NCBI GenBank assembly: GCA_018873245.2
Contig: JAEMBT020000008.1
Span: 10,271,172 to 10,335,171 of the forward strand
Source of the DNA: Archegozetes longisetosus
Lineage: Eukaryota > Arthropoda > Arachnida > Sarcoptiformes > Trhypochthoniidae
Direction: 5' to 3'
DNA: 64,000 nucleotides
Shown here: one piece after another, positions 23,620 to 37,760 of the stretch
Position numbering within the stretch: position 1 is the first letter of the stretch
How the letters are laid out: every line of letters starts with the position of its first letter
Notes under the pieces: generated by a model
Told to the model about the DNA's origin: nothing
Seen by the model: only the letters and a program-made list of their open reading frames with translations
Database searches by the model: none
Program-made: the position numbers and the translations under genes

Positions 23620-26600
23620 AGCATTATCAATAATATAAATGACTAGATGATCTCTCAGTCGTTTAGCTGGTTTGTGATTTTGGCAAAATCATTGGACATT
23701 TCATCAACATTAAGGAATGTAATGTAGAATTTAGGCTATTTTCTTGCATTTTATAACTTGAATTTGTCAAGACCTCAATGTTGGGTATTATGAATAAACC
23801 CCCGTAAATGTAATAGAAGTTTCAAATGTTAGAATATTATTAACAGTCATCAAATGTATTAGTTAATTTAGGACTAGTTATGATTTGATGTGTTCATAAT
23901 TACTCGAAGTATCTGAAAGATTTTTATCCTACATGTTTAACAAATAAAATAAATACGGTATTAAGTACTCAACTTCTATGTAAATCAAGGACTCTTTAAA
24001 ACATTCAATTTAAAGGAGGAATATGAGTTGATGAAAATTGAAAAGTTCAACTTGAAAAGCTAATCCGACAATTTGAAAGCACTATAAAATTTGGCTCTTG
24101 TTCTGAAAATAGCTTATTTTTAGTCTGAATTTTCAGTCGAATTTTTCAGCTTTATAGTCTGAATATCAGACTTATGATGATTTTTATGAAGTTTTATTGA
24201 TTAATCTCTTATTTGAAGGTAAAATAATTTTGATTGCATTAAAATAATGCAAAAAATATTTAATAAACCGTTTGTATTAGAAGTCAATGATTGTGGCATT
24301 GATTGAAGAGTACTTCAAATAAATGATTGCATGAAATAAACCAATCGCTAGTAACGACAGAACTAGATTTAAAATTATTTGAAAAGTGTCAGAATATAAT
24401 CGAATCATTATTAGTAACGGACAGCTCAATAACGAAACAGAAGTTTTGGTATTGATTATGAGATGCAGTAAGAGTTTGAAGTCAACTAAGCTTGGCTTTA
24501 GAGGAATCGATGAAAAGTTTTAATTAGTTTTGGAGAAAAATTTGGGCCAAAGTTGGAAAAAATTGATTTTTAACTGATGTGAAAATAATTATTTTTGCTA
24601 ACGACTACACGAATATTTGTCAATGTGAACTGATACAAGTTGGCAAATTAGAAATTCGTTCTCAAATTGAAATAAAATCAATGCAAACTTTTGTAAATGC
24701 ATATTTGATATGATTGAAATGCTTGCAATTAAGAATTAAATTGATTGAATGAAAGCTAACAAACTGTTGCGATGCAGGACATTTCAGGTTTAGATAATTT
24801 AGAATAACTTAATTGGAATTTTGGCGACTCATACTGTCTGAAATAAAAGTTTGTGATAGATTTTCAAAATACAGGCATAAAAATGCACTAAAATTAAGAG
24901 ATTACACGTTGGCGTTGGTGACTTTGATTGCTGGCCAAATATATGGTGAAGTCCATTATTTGAGTGATTGAAAGATTGCTAACAATAAACTCCTTGAAAT
25001 GTAGCCCACGATTTTTTGAACGAGAACTTGTTCAATGGCATTGAGTTATACTTACCTCGATTATGATATTTTAATATTTACTGACAGATTTCTAATAAAG
25101 AGTTGCAAAACCGAATAAATTAAAACAGATTACAATAGGACGTGACTATTATTGAAATTTTAGCCCATCTTTCAACTGAGTTACACATGAAGGCATCATT
25201 GGAATAATAAGTAATTGTTCACAAATAAAACTAATTGCTTTGAATGAAATGTCAAAAATAACCCATAAAGCAGTTGGCACTGGCAAAGAAAAGGTCGACA
25301 ATTAATTTGATTAATTAGATAGAATTCGGGGAAAAGATTGAATTACTTGAAATTTGTTTTGAATAAGGTTTACATAATACCGCCTAAAAGTTTGAAAATC
25401 ACTCGATTGATGGAATTGTTAAATGGGGTGAAGGTTTTAGTAAGTTTTAAAAGTTTTACTGATTTTCTATACAAAGTGATAAAATTTCAATTTGTATAAT
25501 AGACAGCATTTCTCACGTATTTCATATCGTAAGCTGTAAAATGTGAAAAGAATTTTTTAAGTTAATAAAAAGTATATAATTGTAACTCCTATTGAAACTC
25601 CCACTCAATCAAACTAAATATTAAATAGTTTTTAAAAACTTGTTTACTATATAATCGATTGACTGAAGCATAATAAATGCATTCTATTATGCATAAAGTG
25701 GATGTCACGATAACTACTAGCGTTTAGGAACTTATTTTCATTTCCTCGTTATTAACACTTTATGTAATGATAATTATTAATTGTTATGTAAAGAGATTTT
25801 TATTGTTCTGCAGGTTGTTTAAACAAAAGGTTGAAAACTAGAGCATCAGCTCTATATAAGTTCAAAATATGTAACAATTATTCCAATATTACAATACAAA
25901 TGTATTTTTCATGAATAACTTCATTATCGCATTGAATAAGGTTTTTAACTTTAGTTTTTAATCGAGTCATACGAATGTTAATAAGTTGTTGAAATTAATT
26001 TAATTCAGATTTCGTTGGCATTGAATAACGTCTGAATAAGTGACGGAACCCAAAATAGATTTTAATAATAAAAAAGCTTTCTAAATTTGAGTTTTCTAAA
26101 AAAGTTGTTGAGTTTCTAATAGATTATTGAAAATCTACAAAAAATGGTTACATATTTGATAAAGACTTGTCAAAAAGTTTTATAGATTGATACGTAAATC
26201 AATTTATTTTCATATAAACTTGGGAATAGCTGCTACGCCACTATCGATAAAGTGGTATTTTATCAAAAGATTAATTTTAAAGTTGAATAATAAAAAAAAG
26301 AATATTTGGACCACACGCTTATTAAATAATAATCTAACTACAATTTATCAACACGTCTGACAGGAAAATACGTCTAGAAAATGAATACTTGTGTTGCATA
26401 CTTCTGAAAACAATACTGCTCAAGAATTTAATGTTTTGCGCTTAGAGCTTAAAAACTTTTTAGGGCTTTGTTCAATTCAAGTATTTTCCATTGTATTTGT
26501 AATGCAATTATATTTTTATTTGATTTGGAGTTTTAATTATTTGACTGTATATGAAAAAATTGCACACGAAGTAAAACAAAACAATTTATTTAAAATTAAA

Positions 26601-26843
26601 AGTTTGAATAATTACTCAATTATAAACTGTTTTAGGCGTGATATCTCTGGAACTTATATTACAAAAAGTAATTAATTTTCAACAATATTAATTTATATAA
26701 TGAAAAAGAATGAATTCCTAAAACCTTTAAAGTTAGTAATAGCTATAAAAAGTTATAATAAGGCACTTATTCATAGGAGAAAAGAGTTAAAAACTTATAA
26801 AACACAAAAATGATACAATTTTTATATAAAATCTATTTAGCAC
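23620..26843. other. 3.2-kb gene-free region
   Basis: A+T-rich sequence. The only long frame, 26391-26675, encodes a Leu/Ile/Phe-rich peptide without recognisable motifs, in the composition expected by chance. A short TAGTCTGAAT repeat occurs near 24120-24170. Nothing else is supported. Confidence 0.4.
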
Positions 26844-29800
26844 TCAATAAGGGAACATATTTTGTTGTTTTAACTTATTGTTATGTATAAGAGTTCTTAA
26901 TTGGTTTTTCAGCGTAAATCTCGTATCGTAACTACAATTATTAACCACTTCTTTTTCGCACTTTTGAATGCTATCATCTGAATGATTGCCTGAATTGATA
27001 CCATCGTCATCATCGTCAGATGTGCTCAAGTCGTGTAATGGTGTCCAACATTGGTTTCGGTGATTGAATGGCTTTAAGTTAAACAAGTCTTCTGATAATA
27101 GTATGCGTTCGCGACTCATATCTGATAATTGTCCGCGTTTTAGAGGCGGTATTTGAGGCTTGAGTATGACCTGAAGAACAGGAATTAAGAGAAAAAATAA
27201 TATTGAAATTAATCGAGTTTTTATCTAAATGCTACTTGGTTTGCTTGGATATTACTTCAAATCATAGCCTTCGAAGATAAAGAAGCAGCAATTTTTGGTA
27301 TCAGTTAAATTTTAATAAATTACTAGTAAAAAGTCATAAGTGAATCTCCTCATCATATTGACTTATGCCGTTCTTCCAACAAATCATTTAATCGTTAACT
27401 TCTTAAAAGCTTCGGTTTTAAGCTACTAATATTCTAGTTATTGAGAGCAGGCTTTTATTTATGATTATAAGAAAAATTTTCATATAAAGTGGATTCTTAA
27501 AAAGTTATTCCAATTATTCTACGCCTAACTAGAAGACTATTTTTAGAAATAAATATCAAGATCTGAGGCATCTCTGAAATTGATTGCTAGTTTATTTTCG
27601 ATAGACCCAGAATTAGGTCTAAACTTTGAAAAATCAAAAGTTTGATGAATTTAGATTTGCTCTTTGAGGCCAAACATTTTTCTTATTTATCTCAAACAAA
27701 ATAACAAAACGCCTCTTCTCTGAAAACAACTGTTTAAACAGTTTCAAAACTATTTTAACCATAAGAAGAAAGCAAAAAGTCAATAGAAAACAAACCTTAA
27801 TCTCTTCCTCTTCATCTTCATCTGAATAGTTGGCACTATCACTAACATTAGTTCTAATTGACTTATAATTGGCACTCGAAATATCAAATTCATAATCGAA
27901 ATTATGAATCGGCGGCGGCGGTGGCGGTGAAGAAGTTTGCCGATCAAGTTGTCGGAGGTTGAATGCCTTCGACGGTCTGATTATCTCATCAGTTGGCAAT
28001 GGGGGCGGTGGTGGAGGACTCGGATGGCTATTATATCTGTCTTCACTCCATGGAAGTATTGCACGTTTATTGTTGTTATTAGACTTGTTTTTATTGGGTT
28101 TGTCTTAAGAAATAAAAAAACGTTTGTTTGAAACGTTGAGTTTCGTTGAAAAAGCACTTTTTCGTGAAAATAGTTTTAGAAATCGTGTGCAACTATTCAA
28201 GTATAACAATAGATTGTGAAATTGTTTAAAAGTTTTTCTGACAGTTTTGGTTTAGGTTATTTTATCGACTAATTAGTTATCAGTTAAGTTTGAACTCAAA
28301 TTTTTCAACATGAACTCTGTTTTTAAAGCTGTCGAAATAGCCCTCAAGTCAACTAAAATGGAATCATTAAAGGCGTTGCCGAACATTTCGTTAACAATTT
28401 TGATGTTTTTTTTATTTTTCTATGTATTTGGGATAAGTTTTCTCTTAAAGTGTATAAAAAAATAATAAACTGATTTCTCCAAAGCTTTTAAAAACAATTA
28501 TGGCTTTCATAATTTGGTAATAAAGAAGCTCTAAATGTTTAATTAAGATTCTAGCGCAAAATAATTTATGTTTAAACATCAAGTATTCAGTTCGAGCATT
28601 TTGTTTCAAGGAATACATGTCTTAAATATTAATTACGAGCTTTGATGACCTATTTTGTGACTTTCAAACAAGTGCCGCTATTTGTGAATTATGTGTAAAC
28701 TAAAACACATTTCATACTATGCTTAGTAAATAAGTGCTAAAAATTCTCAAAAATAAACACATAGATTAAATTCTTGTTTGCCATTTTGATACTATTTTTA
28801 GGGAGATATTAGACAAGTTTCAATAGATTAGTAGTTTGTTTTCAATAGAATGTCCTCAAGTTTCAAAAGTAGGTCTAAACTTTGCTAAATCATATCTTAA
28901 TCATACAAGTAAACACGAAACTTTTGATTTTTCAAAGTTTAGACCTAGTTCTAAATCTATCGAACTTTCTGTTTAAAACAAACTACTAGTCAATTAGATC
29001 TTGATGCTTATCGATGAGAATCACAAGTTTGATATTTTATTTTGATTTTGTTCAAAAGTGGCCAAACTTATTCCTACTTTTCTATCAAAATAGCAAAACG
29101 CCTCTGCTATGAAAGGAGCTGTCAAAACAATTTCAAATCTATTTTTACCATAAAAAGGAAACAGAAGAAAAGGCAATTTAAGAACTGCTTTCTTAATGTT
29201 TAGCTTCAATAAGCAAAGGCTAAAGATTTGGTGATATTGAGAGGCGAGAAACAGTTTTCTTTATTTACCGTTTTGTTGATTTTGCTTGTTATAGAAAAAG
29301 TTAATCTTTTGCTCATTTAGTCCAGCAGTTGGTGTGCTTCTTCTTAAGATGAAGTTGTCATCAAAAGCTGGTGGAAGAGCCGGACTATCGATCTTATTGC
29401 TTTTAATTCTTCGGTCAGAATAATACTCATCTGATTTATAATAATCTATTTTATCGTAATATTTATTGTTATTATAGTTATGATTTTGTAGCTCTGGGAA
29501 CAAGTCTTCAGAACTTAAGGAGTTGAGTTGCTTGAAGAAAGGATTTTCAGATATTTTTCTAATATCTCTGCTATCTTGGCGACTAAGGAGTGGTTTATCA
29601 GAAGATTTAGTTTTAAACAGTTTATCATTTATAGGATTATCGAGTTTATTTTTATTATTAATGTCAGAGTCACAGTTAGATGACGAACGACGAAGTTTGC
29701 GACATTCTTGCTTAGAGTCAGTCCTCAGAACAGGATTAGAACCTTAATTGGAAAAACAACAAACATATCTTCAAAGGTATTGACCTGAAACTAATTCACT

Positions 29801-32800
29801 AATCACTATAATTAGATAATATTTAAATTTTGAAACAAAAAAGTATAATTTTTATGCATTAGGCGAAGGAAACCTTAAATAGGATTTGAAGTTCAAGCTT
29901 CTCAGGTTTGATAAGAAAAAAAGATTTAATAGCCTTAAACTATAATTATTACAAAGAGAGCTACTTATAGACAATTACACCTATTATTATATTAAAGCAA
30001 TTTTCACTTTTTTAATGGTTACAAAACAAAAATGCCACTAATTTTAACGACTACGACATTGCTTTTAATAGTTATTTTGAATTATAACTATCTTGAAGTT
30101 AGTTCTCATCTAAGGTAAACCTTAATAGATAGAAATAAACTTTTTAATAAATCTTAATTCAAGATCTCTTCTCTTCTGAAATAATGATAAGTAATTGAAA
30201 TTTTTAAGAATACGTTAACCTAACCATTATTCTAATGAAATATGGCAATAAAGATTAGAAAAATTAATTTTAATTTAAATCATATCATACCTTCGGAGTT
30301 AAGGTTTTTCGAGTCAAATACCAAATTTCGTGACTGATAGCGTGATGGGATAACGTTATTGCTATTACTCTTAGTACTACTACTACTACCCGGATCTTTA
30401 TTCTGTTGAGCTGATGATAATCTAAGTCGTGGTATAATCAACAATCTCGAAGAATCATCACTTGATAATCTATTATAGGACTTATCACTGAGTTTTCTAG
30501 TCAATGGATTCTTGTCTCTGTCACCACTATTAGCTAAATTTTTTGCACTTTTCTTATGACTATCATTAATTTTAGTATTATTTTCATTCTCATTACTAGC
30601 ATTTAATTCGTTTGCAGATAATTGTGGTGGTTGTGGAGCCTTGTATTTATGTCTGTGGATTTTAGCCGCGACTCCATTGCTAGCGCTACTCTTTCTTAGA
30701 TTATTATTGTCTTTTCTCTTGTTATTTTCATCATAATTACTGCTCTCGGATCGGTTACTATCATTACTAGAGCTGCTGTTATCTGTCACCAAATCGGCTT
30801 CACTTTTACATCGGCGAGAGTTTAATATCGCGTTCAACTCGTCTTCAATTTTATTTTTCAATAGAGGCTAAGGATTCAGACAGAAGTAAATTGATAATTA
30901 ATTGAATAGGTTTTTATTTTTATTTGATTTCACGAAAGACCATCTATAAAAGTAATTAATCACTTGATGTAGTGCTAAAAAAGCTGTGGTCTTACACGAA
31001 ATTAAAGTTTTAAACAGTTTATTCTATAACTCTCTCGTAATTTCTAAAGATTTTCAATTAACTAGTCTTGCAGAAAGAGTTTAGTTTAAATAATTATTAA
31101 TTGATTTGTGCGTTAAGTCCTTAATTTATGGCATGTTGCTTTCAATGTATTCATTTATTGTATTTATTCGTGAATTTATTTATTCTAACTCAATATTGAA
31201 AAGTAATAAAAAGTATTTCTATATTAGGCACTCTGACGAACTTAATTACAATGAACTCAATTCTCTAAACATTTTCAGTGAGACTTCACAATAACATTGA
31301 GACAATAATTGAGTTTTGAATTTTTATCCTCATTCAAACTATTTCAATGCCATTGGAAAATAAATCTAATAATGATAATATAAAAAAATACACATGTTTC
31401 ATCAGAACGAATAAGATTAACATTATTTCGATTAAGAATGGTTAGTATAAGATAAATGAAAAAGTGCATTTCTAATAAGGTAAACTTGTTCTGGGATCAT
31501 ATCAGATTTGTAATTTGAATAAGAAATAAGAAATAAGAAATAAAAATAATATAGTTAATGATTTGCTCTAATTATTAAACCTGCACTAAGACAGTTCCCC
31601 ATAAGAAATTACCTTTTTTAAGTGATCAATTTTCAGCAAAATTAATACTTTATCACTGTCTGCACTAAAATAGTATTTCGAGTATAATTACAGAAAAACA
31701 ACAATTCAGTTATTTTCAGTTTTATAGCAAATGCAGGTTTTTATGACAAAAAACTCATTTAAGGCTCTTAAGTGATTGTTGACTTTTCAGGTACTATTAG
31801 TACTGTCTAATCAGTTAGTTTTTAAAATAGGGAATCAGTTAATCATTTAAAACATCTCTAATGCTTATAAACTTGATGGACTTCACATTTCAAACATTAT
31901 GTCAACCTATTTAGGAGTTTTCAATCTATGCTTTTAGTTATCTAATTATCATATTTTATGGTATACAAGGGTTTTGACATATATTTAACCATCAAATTTT
32001 AGACTATGAAATAAAACAAATAATAAAATCTATTGTTTGTTATTAGAGATCATATTCAAGGTTTATATGGAGCCAAGGCTTCAGATATTTGTAAAAAATT
32101 TTGGGCTTGTAAAGCTATTAATGTTCATTCAATAGTGAAGTTGTGGGAAACTAATTGAAAAGTTACTCAATAGACAATTGAAAAACTCTTTTAAAGATAT
32201 AGTCGATCGAGCAAATTGTCGATTAAATCCTGTTTTTTCTATCGAAAGTCCAAGAAATTAATTAAGGAAATAGAAGTCAACTTTTTCATATGGTTCTTTC
32301 GAAAGTTTAGAACTTTTTTGACCACTTTTTAGTACAAACTCTATCTGTCTAATTACTTTTTTATGGCTTCAAACTTTTCAGACTCATAAATCGCACTTTA
32401 AATGACTTTTTGAGCTAAAATACTATCTAAAAAAAATAGTAAGTAAATTGAAACGAAAGCTTAATTAACATTTTATGGTCTGATTTCAATATTAATGGTA
32501 TAACGGATAATCAAATTTTTTGCAAAAAATTAATTTATTTTTTATTAACCGCTAAACAAATACCAAAAAGTTATTAAACATAACGTGACCTAAAATTAAA
32601 CTATTTATCCGCGTAATAATACAATAAATTATTACTTACTTTATTAAACTCTAATCCTCTTATGGTTCCCTTTGCGGCCAATATCTGTCCGTTTTCTGTA
32701 GGCCTCAGGACCTGATGAAAAGAATGCGATCGGGGAAGAGGTGGTAATTGCATACCTGGAGGTCGAATGTTTTTATTATTGTGATTATTAGCTCGAAGTA

Positions 32801-32936
32801 CGGCTGATTTTAGATCATTTCTATTGTTGTCATCACTGATTCCCAGCACTGAATGCGGTCTTTTCGCATCTTTTGTAGTACTTCGACTTTGATTAGTGAC
32901 AAATGTCTTATTGAAACCACTCGAAGAATTACCCAT
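26844..32936 (-). CDS. Uncharacterised 660-residue low-complexity protein with N-terminal MGNSSS
   Basis: Five phase-consistent exons: 32936-32640, 30867-30291, 29742-29269, 28103-27796, 27170-26844. I do not recognise the family. The start MGNSSSG fits an N-myristoylation signal (Gly2, Ser6). A 3' splice site 2 bp before this ATG (TTGTAG/AA) implies an upstream 5' UTR exon. The rest is largely disordered and Ser/Asn-rich, with KIEDELNAILNSRRCKSEAD, a KYKAPQPPQ motif and two poly-proline runs (six prolines each) followed by an acidic DEDEEEE stretch. The C-terminal exon has ERILLSEDLFNLKPFNHR and an NQCWTPLHDLSTSD motif. Poly-proline and APQPP motifs suggest SH3, EVH1 or profilin partners at membrane or cortical actin (inference). 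The phase agreement over five exons makes this a real gene. Confidence 0.75.
27545..27645 (+). repeat. Intronic repeat, copy 1 of 3
   Basis: It contains the core AGGTCTAAACTTTGAAAAAT, preceded by a CTAGTTTATTTTCGATAGA block. Related copies lie at 28790-28900 (same orientation) and 28910-29025 (inverted), all within introns of the 660-residue protein gene. The sequence after copies 1 and 3 (AACAAAACGCCTCTTCTCTG against AGCAAAACGCCTCTGCTATG) is also alike, so the duplicated segment may be about 240 bp. Confidence 0.6.
28104..29268. repeat. Intron 3 of the 660-residue protein gene, with an inverted repeat pair
   Basis: Within this 1.2-kb intron, 28790-28900 and 28910-29025 are inverted relatives of the repeat at 27545-27645. 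They contain AGTAGGTCTAAACTTTG and CAAAGTTTAGACCTAG respectively. The arrangement resembles a small fold-back element. The remainder of the intron is plain A+T-rich sequence. Confidence 0.55.
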
Positions 32937-35900
32937 TTCTACAACAGTCGACAAATATGTGATTTATTTATATGAAAATTTTCAGATAATTGCCTAAAAC
33001 AAATGGTTTTTTGATTTGTTTGGACTTAATATTGAATAGTTGATTGTAGAAAATGTTGAGAAATTTTGTTCCGCCTGTTAGCTATACAAATGTATGTCCA
33101 TTAATTTTGAGGCTTTTAGAGTGAGGAAAAACTATGAAAAAGTAGTTGATACACTTTTGAAAGAATATTACTGGTTGTAACTGTATTTGATGATATACTA
33201 AATTATGTTCTGATTATATATATTTTGATCATTTATTCTTCTATTCTCACATAAATTGTCACAACTTATATGCGATCATGTGCCTTAATCATCAACTGCT
33301 AAGTACCTATAATCCATTATTCAAAAAGTATTTCGACTTTTTTCTCATACTTTATAAGCAGAAAAAATGTTTTGACACAATTATTGAAAGCGTTATCCAA
33401 AAAAAGATGAGCTAATAATACAAATAAGGAATAATTTTCTTTCTATTTAGATAATTAACACAAATATTCAGGACGTTCACTGCAAAACACATAAATAGGT
33501 TTCAAACAGTATTTGCATTTGTTTTGTTGGCTAATAAGTGATTTGTGATAAAAATAAATTTTCATGAGTAGGACTTGAAAATTGAAAATTTATGAAAACT
33601 TTTCTCTCACATATAAATAAGTTTGAATTTTGATAAGAGAGAAAATTATTTATTTAGTCCATCAATCAAATGAAGAAGAAACCATCACTTTTGGCATAAC
33701 TTATTGTCACGAAATACAAAAAACTGATTTTCACCATATCTTTAGTCAACTCATAAATAACTCTAATGTGAATAAATATTATTCTTCGTTGAATTTGTTT
33801 AGTCACAGATGAAAAAAGAAGACATAAGTGGTGTAAGTCATAATTTTAGTGAGTTGAGAAAAGTTAACACTTGAGAACACAGTTAAACAATTCAATTAAA
33901 AATACCGTTCATTGAGTTTAAGGCTCAAAAAATCATACATAGATTGGAGATGTGTTACGACAAGATTACAAAAACCTTCAGTCTTCTCAAAGTATTGCTA
34001 CTAAAAAAGCATTTCTTCCTTATGAACTTTTAAACTTTTATCTCATGACAGCGAACGCGTGAGCATCACTTCTATACAACTGTTTCTTCAGCTCAACAGT
34101 TATATTACAGACAAATATATTGCACTTGAAGCGAAAAACCAAATAAAAATCTTTGAATCCAAACCTCAAAACTTAAACAATTAGTTGACCATTAATATAA
34201 TAGCGAAAAAGCGGACATTCGATAACGAAATAGCACTTTGAATCCAAAATGAACTTTAGCGACACTGACCTAACTCTGAGAGACAGTTGACAAACAATAC
34301 AATGCAATAATATTATTAAAGAAGAAGTCACTTCTTGGTATCTCACTTATAGTTTATAAAACTTTTTCAATTACAGGTCAACTTATCATCTGAAAAATTA
34401 ATTCAGAACTAGTGGTTGTGTTTGTAGTATGAGATGAGACGGCAAACAGCTATGAGTTGAGTGACCGAATAGCAGCGCTCTGATCAAAACGCTTAAGCGA
34501 GAGACCAATTATTATAGTGAGTGCTGGAATCGACTCTCAAACTGGTTTTATAAATGCACCAACGCTTCGGATTGTTAGATAGCTCTGCAATGATAATAAG
34601 GTTTAGTGTTTTCGGCGTCATATTCAATAGCATTAACTGTATTTTGGATATTTTCAGGGCATTTTTTCCTGCCTTAAAACAAACTCTAAAGTTTAAAAAA
34701 CTTTTCCTCTATTCAAATGTTGAAAATTTGATTCATCAAGTGGAAGTTGATTCGAATTGTTGCATTTTGATTTGCATTTTGATTTGCTTAATCAAATTTG
34801 TTTTTATCTAAGTTTAAGATTTTAGGTGTTTCTTCGGTTGATGTGTCATTCAAGTTTTTATTCAAATCAAATGAACACTTAAGATACAGGCAATATATTT
34901 TTAATTTATTTTCAAATGCATCAGAAGATAAGATCATCTATCTTAGCATAAATTTATTATTGATTGTTAATAAGTGCAGTTGAATTTTAGAAAGTTAATA
35001 AGGTAGACATCTATTCATTTATATAAATCAGGTTTACGAATAATTTAAATGAATAAAAAGATGGCAAATGAGCAAACTTTAAAGCCAAGCAATAAAACTA
35101 GAAAAATAAATAGAATAACTAACTGATAGAAAAACTTGAATCACCCTTAAAGCTGTGCATAATTGTTAAGAAAATCTCAGAAGTTAACAAAAGGTATATA
35201 TCTGGAGATCAAAAAGTGTGTGTCCAGAATGATCCGCTAAAATATCTCAATTTGATTGAGTAAAAAATTCAAACCCATACTTTGAATGTCAAACTTTGAG
35301 AAGAGCTTTGAACATTTGAAAGAGCTTTGTATTGAAGATGAAACTCTTTAGAAATAGTAAGCAATAAAAGAATATAAAAAGTAGTTCTAACCCGAAAAAT
35401 AGCACTTCTCTATTGTTACGATCATATGGCAGGCGAGCAAATCTCTCGCCAAAAAGTGACTAGTTTTTTATTGTTGAAAATACTGTTTGGAGCAAAGCAG
35501 TGATGTGTTCGTATTGTTATTATTTAGTATCATTACCTGACAGAAAGTTTGAGTTTAGAAAAGGATTTTTGCCCAGTCATTATTGTTATGTTACTCCCAT
35601 TACTCTATTATTATCATTACTAACATTTTATATCTGAGTCTATATGTATTTTCAGGTTTATATAACGTTGCATATGAATTACTGGACGGCAAATTATAAC
35701 GAATAATAGTTAACATAAACTATAATAACTACTGCACAATATATCACTGTTATTAGACTTACGATTATTGAAAAATTATGGGCTTCAAAAATGAGTTGTG
35801 TAATTACAAAATCTTCTCTTTTATGGGCTTATTCTTTGCTATAAATTCCTTAAGTTTTTATGATCGTTTTTTTGTACTTCAAAAGTGATTTGCATTCAAA

Positions 35901-37685
35901 GTTTATTGCATAAACTCTTTCAGCTTCTATATGGTATACTGATTTGTGGTATAGTCTACAGATTTTCGTGCTTGTAATCCTTTTAGGAATTTTGAAGTTA
36001 TCTTTAATTTTATGCAGACTTTATTTGAGAAGAATGTTTAATTGATTTTAAAAAACTTAGACTTCAACACGTTTGTTGAGAAACAACTAATATTTTTGTA
36101 GCAATTATTCAAAATGAAACTATCCTTCATTAATGCTTGAGCTCATGCTATCCCTTAAATGCAAGTTCAGGTCAAATGCCTTACAAGTAAGAAACGGAAG
36201 AAAACATTTATTTTAAAGTCTGAACAAACTATGCATTTCTATTTTCAATATCAAGAATCACGCTTTCAATCTGAAATTGCTAATTAGTTATCCCTATTTG
36301 AGCATAAGTATGAAAATAATATGTCATGCTTTGCAATGCTATTGCAAGTATAGTATGTTTAATGAGTATGGCTTATGCTTACCATATGCTATCCGTAATG
36401 TAATGCATAACGGAAAGCGTGCAATGTCTATGCTATCAATTTGAATTGCACTTTGTTGTTCAAATTCAGGTCTAATTTGACGTCATATCTAATGAGCTGT
36501 TCAAAAATCTAGAGTTAATTTTGATCTAAAGAAATGATTTACGACTAAGACATGAGAATAGGTTTAGTTGAATATTTTCACACATTATCGATAGTATAGC
36601 TAGTGTGAGAACGGAAATGATTGTGACATTTCCTCTCACTCTCTATCTCCCAAACTCATTGATACGTTATGCTTAGCAAAGCTCAGACATCATTATCTAA
36701 AAGTGATCCAAAAACAATACAACATTTTCTCTAAAAGCCATAGTTTCAATTGTGTCGCTCCAGACTTTGAAAAGTTTCAGACTTTGAAAAGTTTCAGACT
36801 TTGTGTTTAATGGACTTTAACTATAGATTGGTTTTAAAGTGTATTGACTCTTCGTATAAATCATTAAAAAAGTAAACTTCAATAAAAAAAAGTATTATCT
36901 TATAGCATCTGAATAACTATTTCTAGTATATAAATAATTATAAATTAAAGTGCAAGGCATAAAAAACTTGTTTCCTATAGTTTATAAATGCAAAACAAAT
37001 GTTTTTCAAACCTTTCTTAAACATCTCTTTCGAATAGCATTTGACTTAGGCAAAACTCATTGCAATTAAATTCTGTGTAACAATAATCTTGAGTTAATGA
37101 TGAAGAGTGAGAATAAAATAATAATAATAATAAGGAATACGATCCTTTCGATCGATAAGAACGTGATTCGAAATTCGATGCATAACTCGATTTTATATAA
37201 AGATTAAATATCTTTTTGTTTTCTCTTCGGCCAAAGAGATAGAGAACTAATGACATAATTATATGACAACAATTATCTTATTGAATGTTTCATTTCAAAT
37301 TCAAATTTCTGTTTGCGTACCAGAACTGAAAAAATGTAGAGATCAAAACGATACCAAAAGTTATTTAGCATTGAATGACTTGCAGTAAAAGACATTCTAA
37401 ACTAGATTAGGATTATGTTAGAGTTCATAACATCTATCGACACATTTTTCTTACAGATAATGATTTGTAAACTTTATCAAAAGTAGTTCGAGTTTTATTT
37501 GAAGTTAATTTAATTTGCATTTGAATGAACAAAATCAAGCATTCAATGCGTGCATAAGAGCAATAAAAACTTTTTCTTTATTCAGAGTCAATAAAATTGG
37601 CTTAATTGAAGTTTGAATAAAAAATCTAATAAAATATTTGCACTTTTTATGAAAAAACATTATTGCCCATTACTACAGTTATTGA

Positions 37686-37760
37686 AGTCGAAAATATTTT
37701 TATTTTATGCTATACTATAGTCGAATATATTTTTATTCTATCCTATATTATAGTCGAAAA
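37686..37760. repeat. 33-bp tandem repeat, about 2.3 copies
   Basis: AGTCGAAAATATTTTTATT recurs at 37686, 37719 and 37752 with a period of 33 bp and a few substitutions. Non-coding surroundings. Confidence 0.7.

Noticed and set aside
26391-26675. 94-codon frame with a hydrophobic segment
   Set aside because: No splice partners, no recognisable motif and typical chance composition.
31508-31540. AAGAAAT heptamer repeat in an intron
   Set aside because: Short simple repeat of no evident function; noted only.
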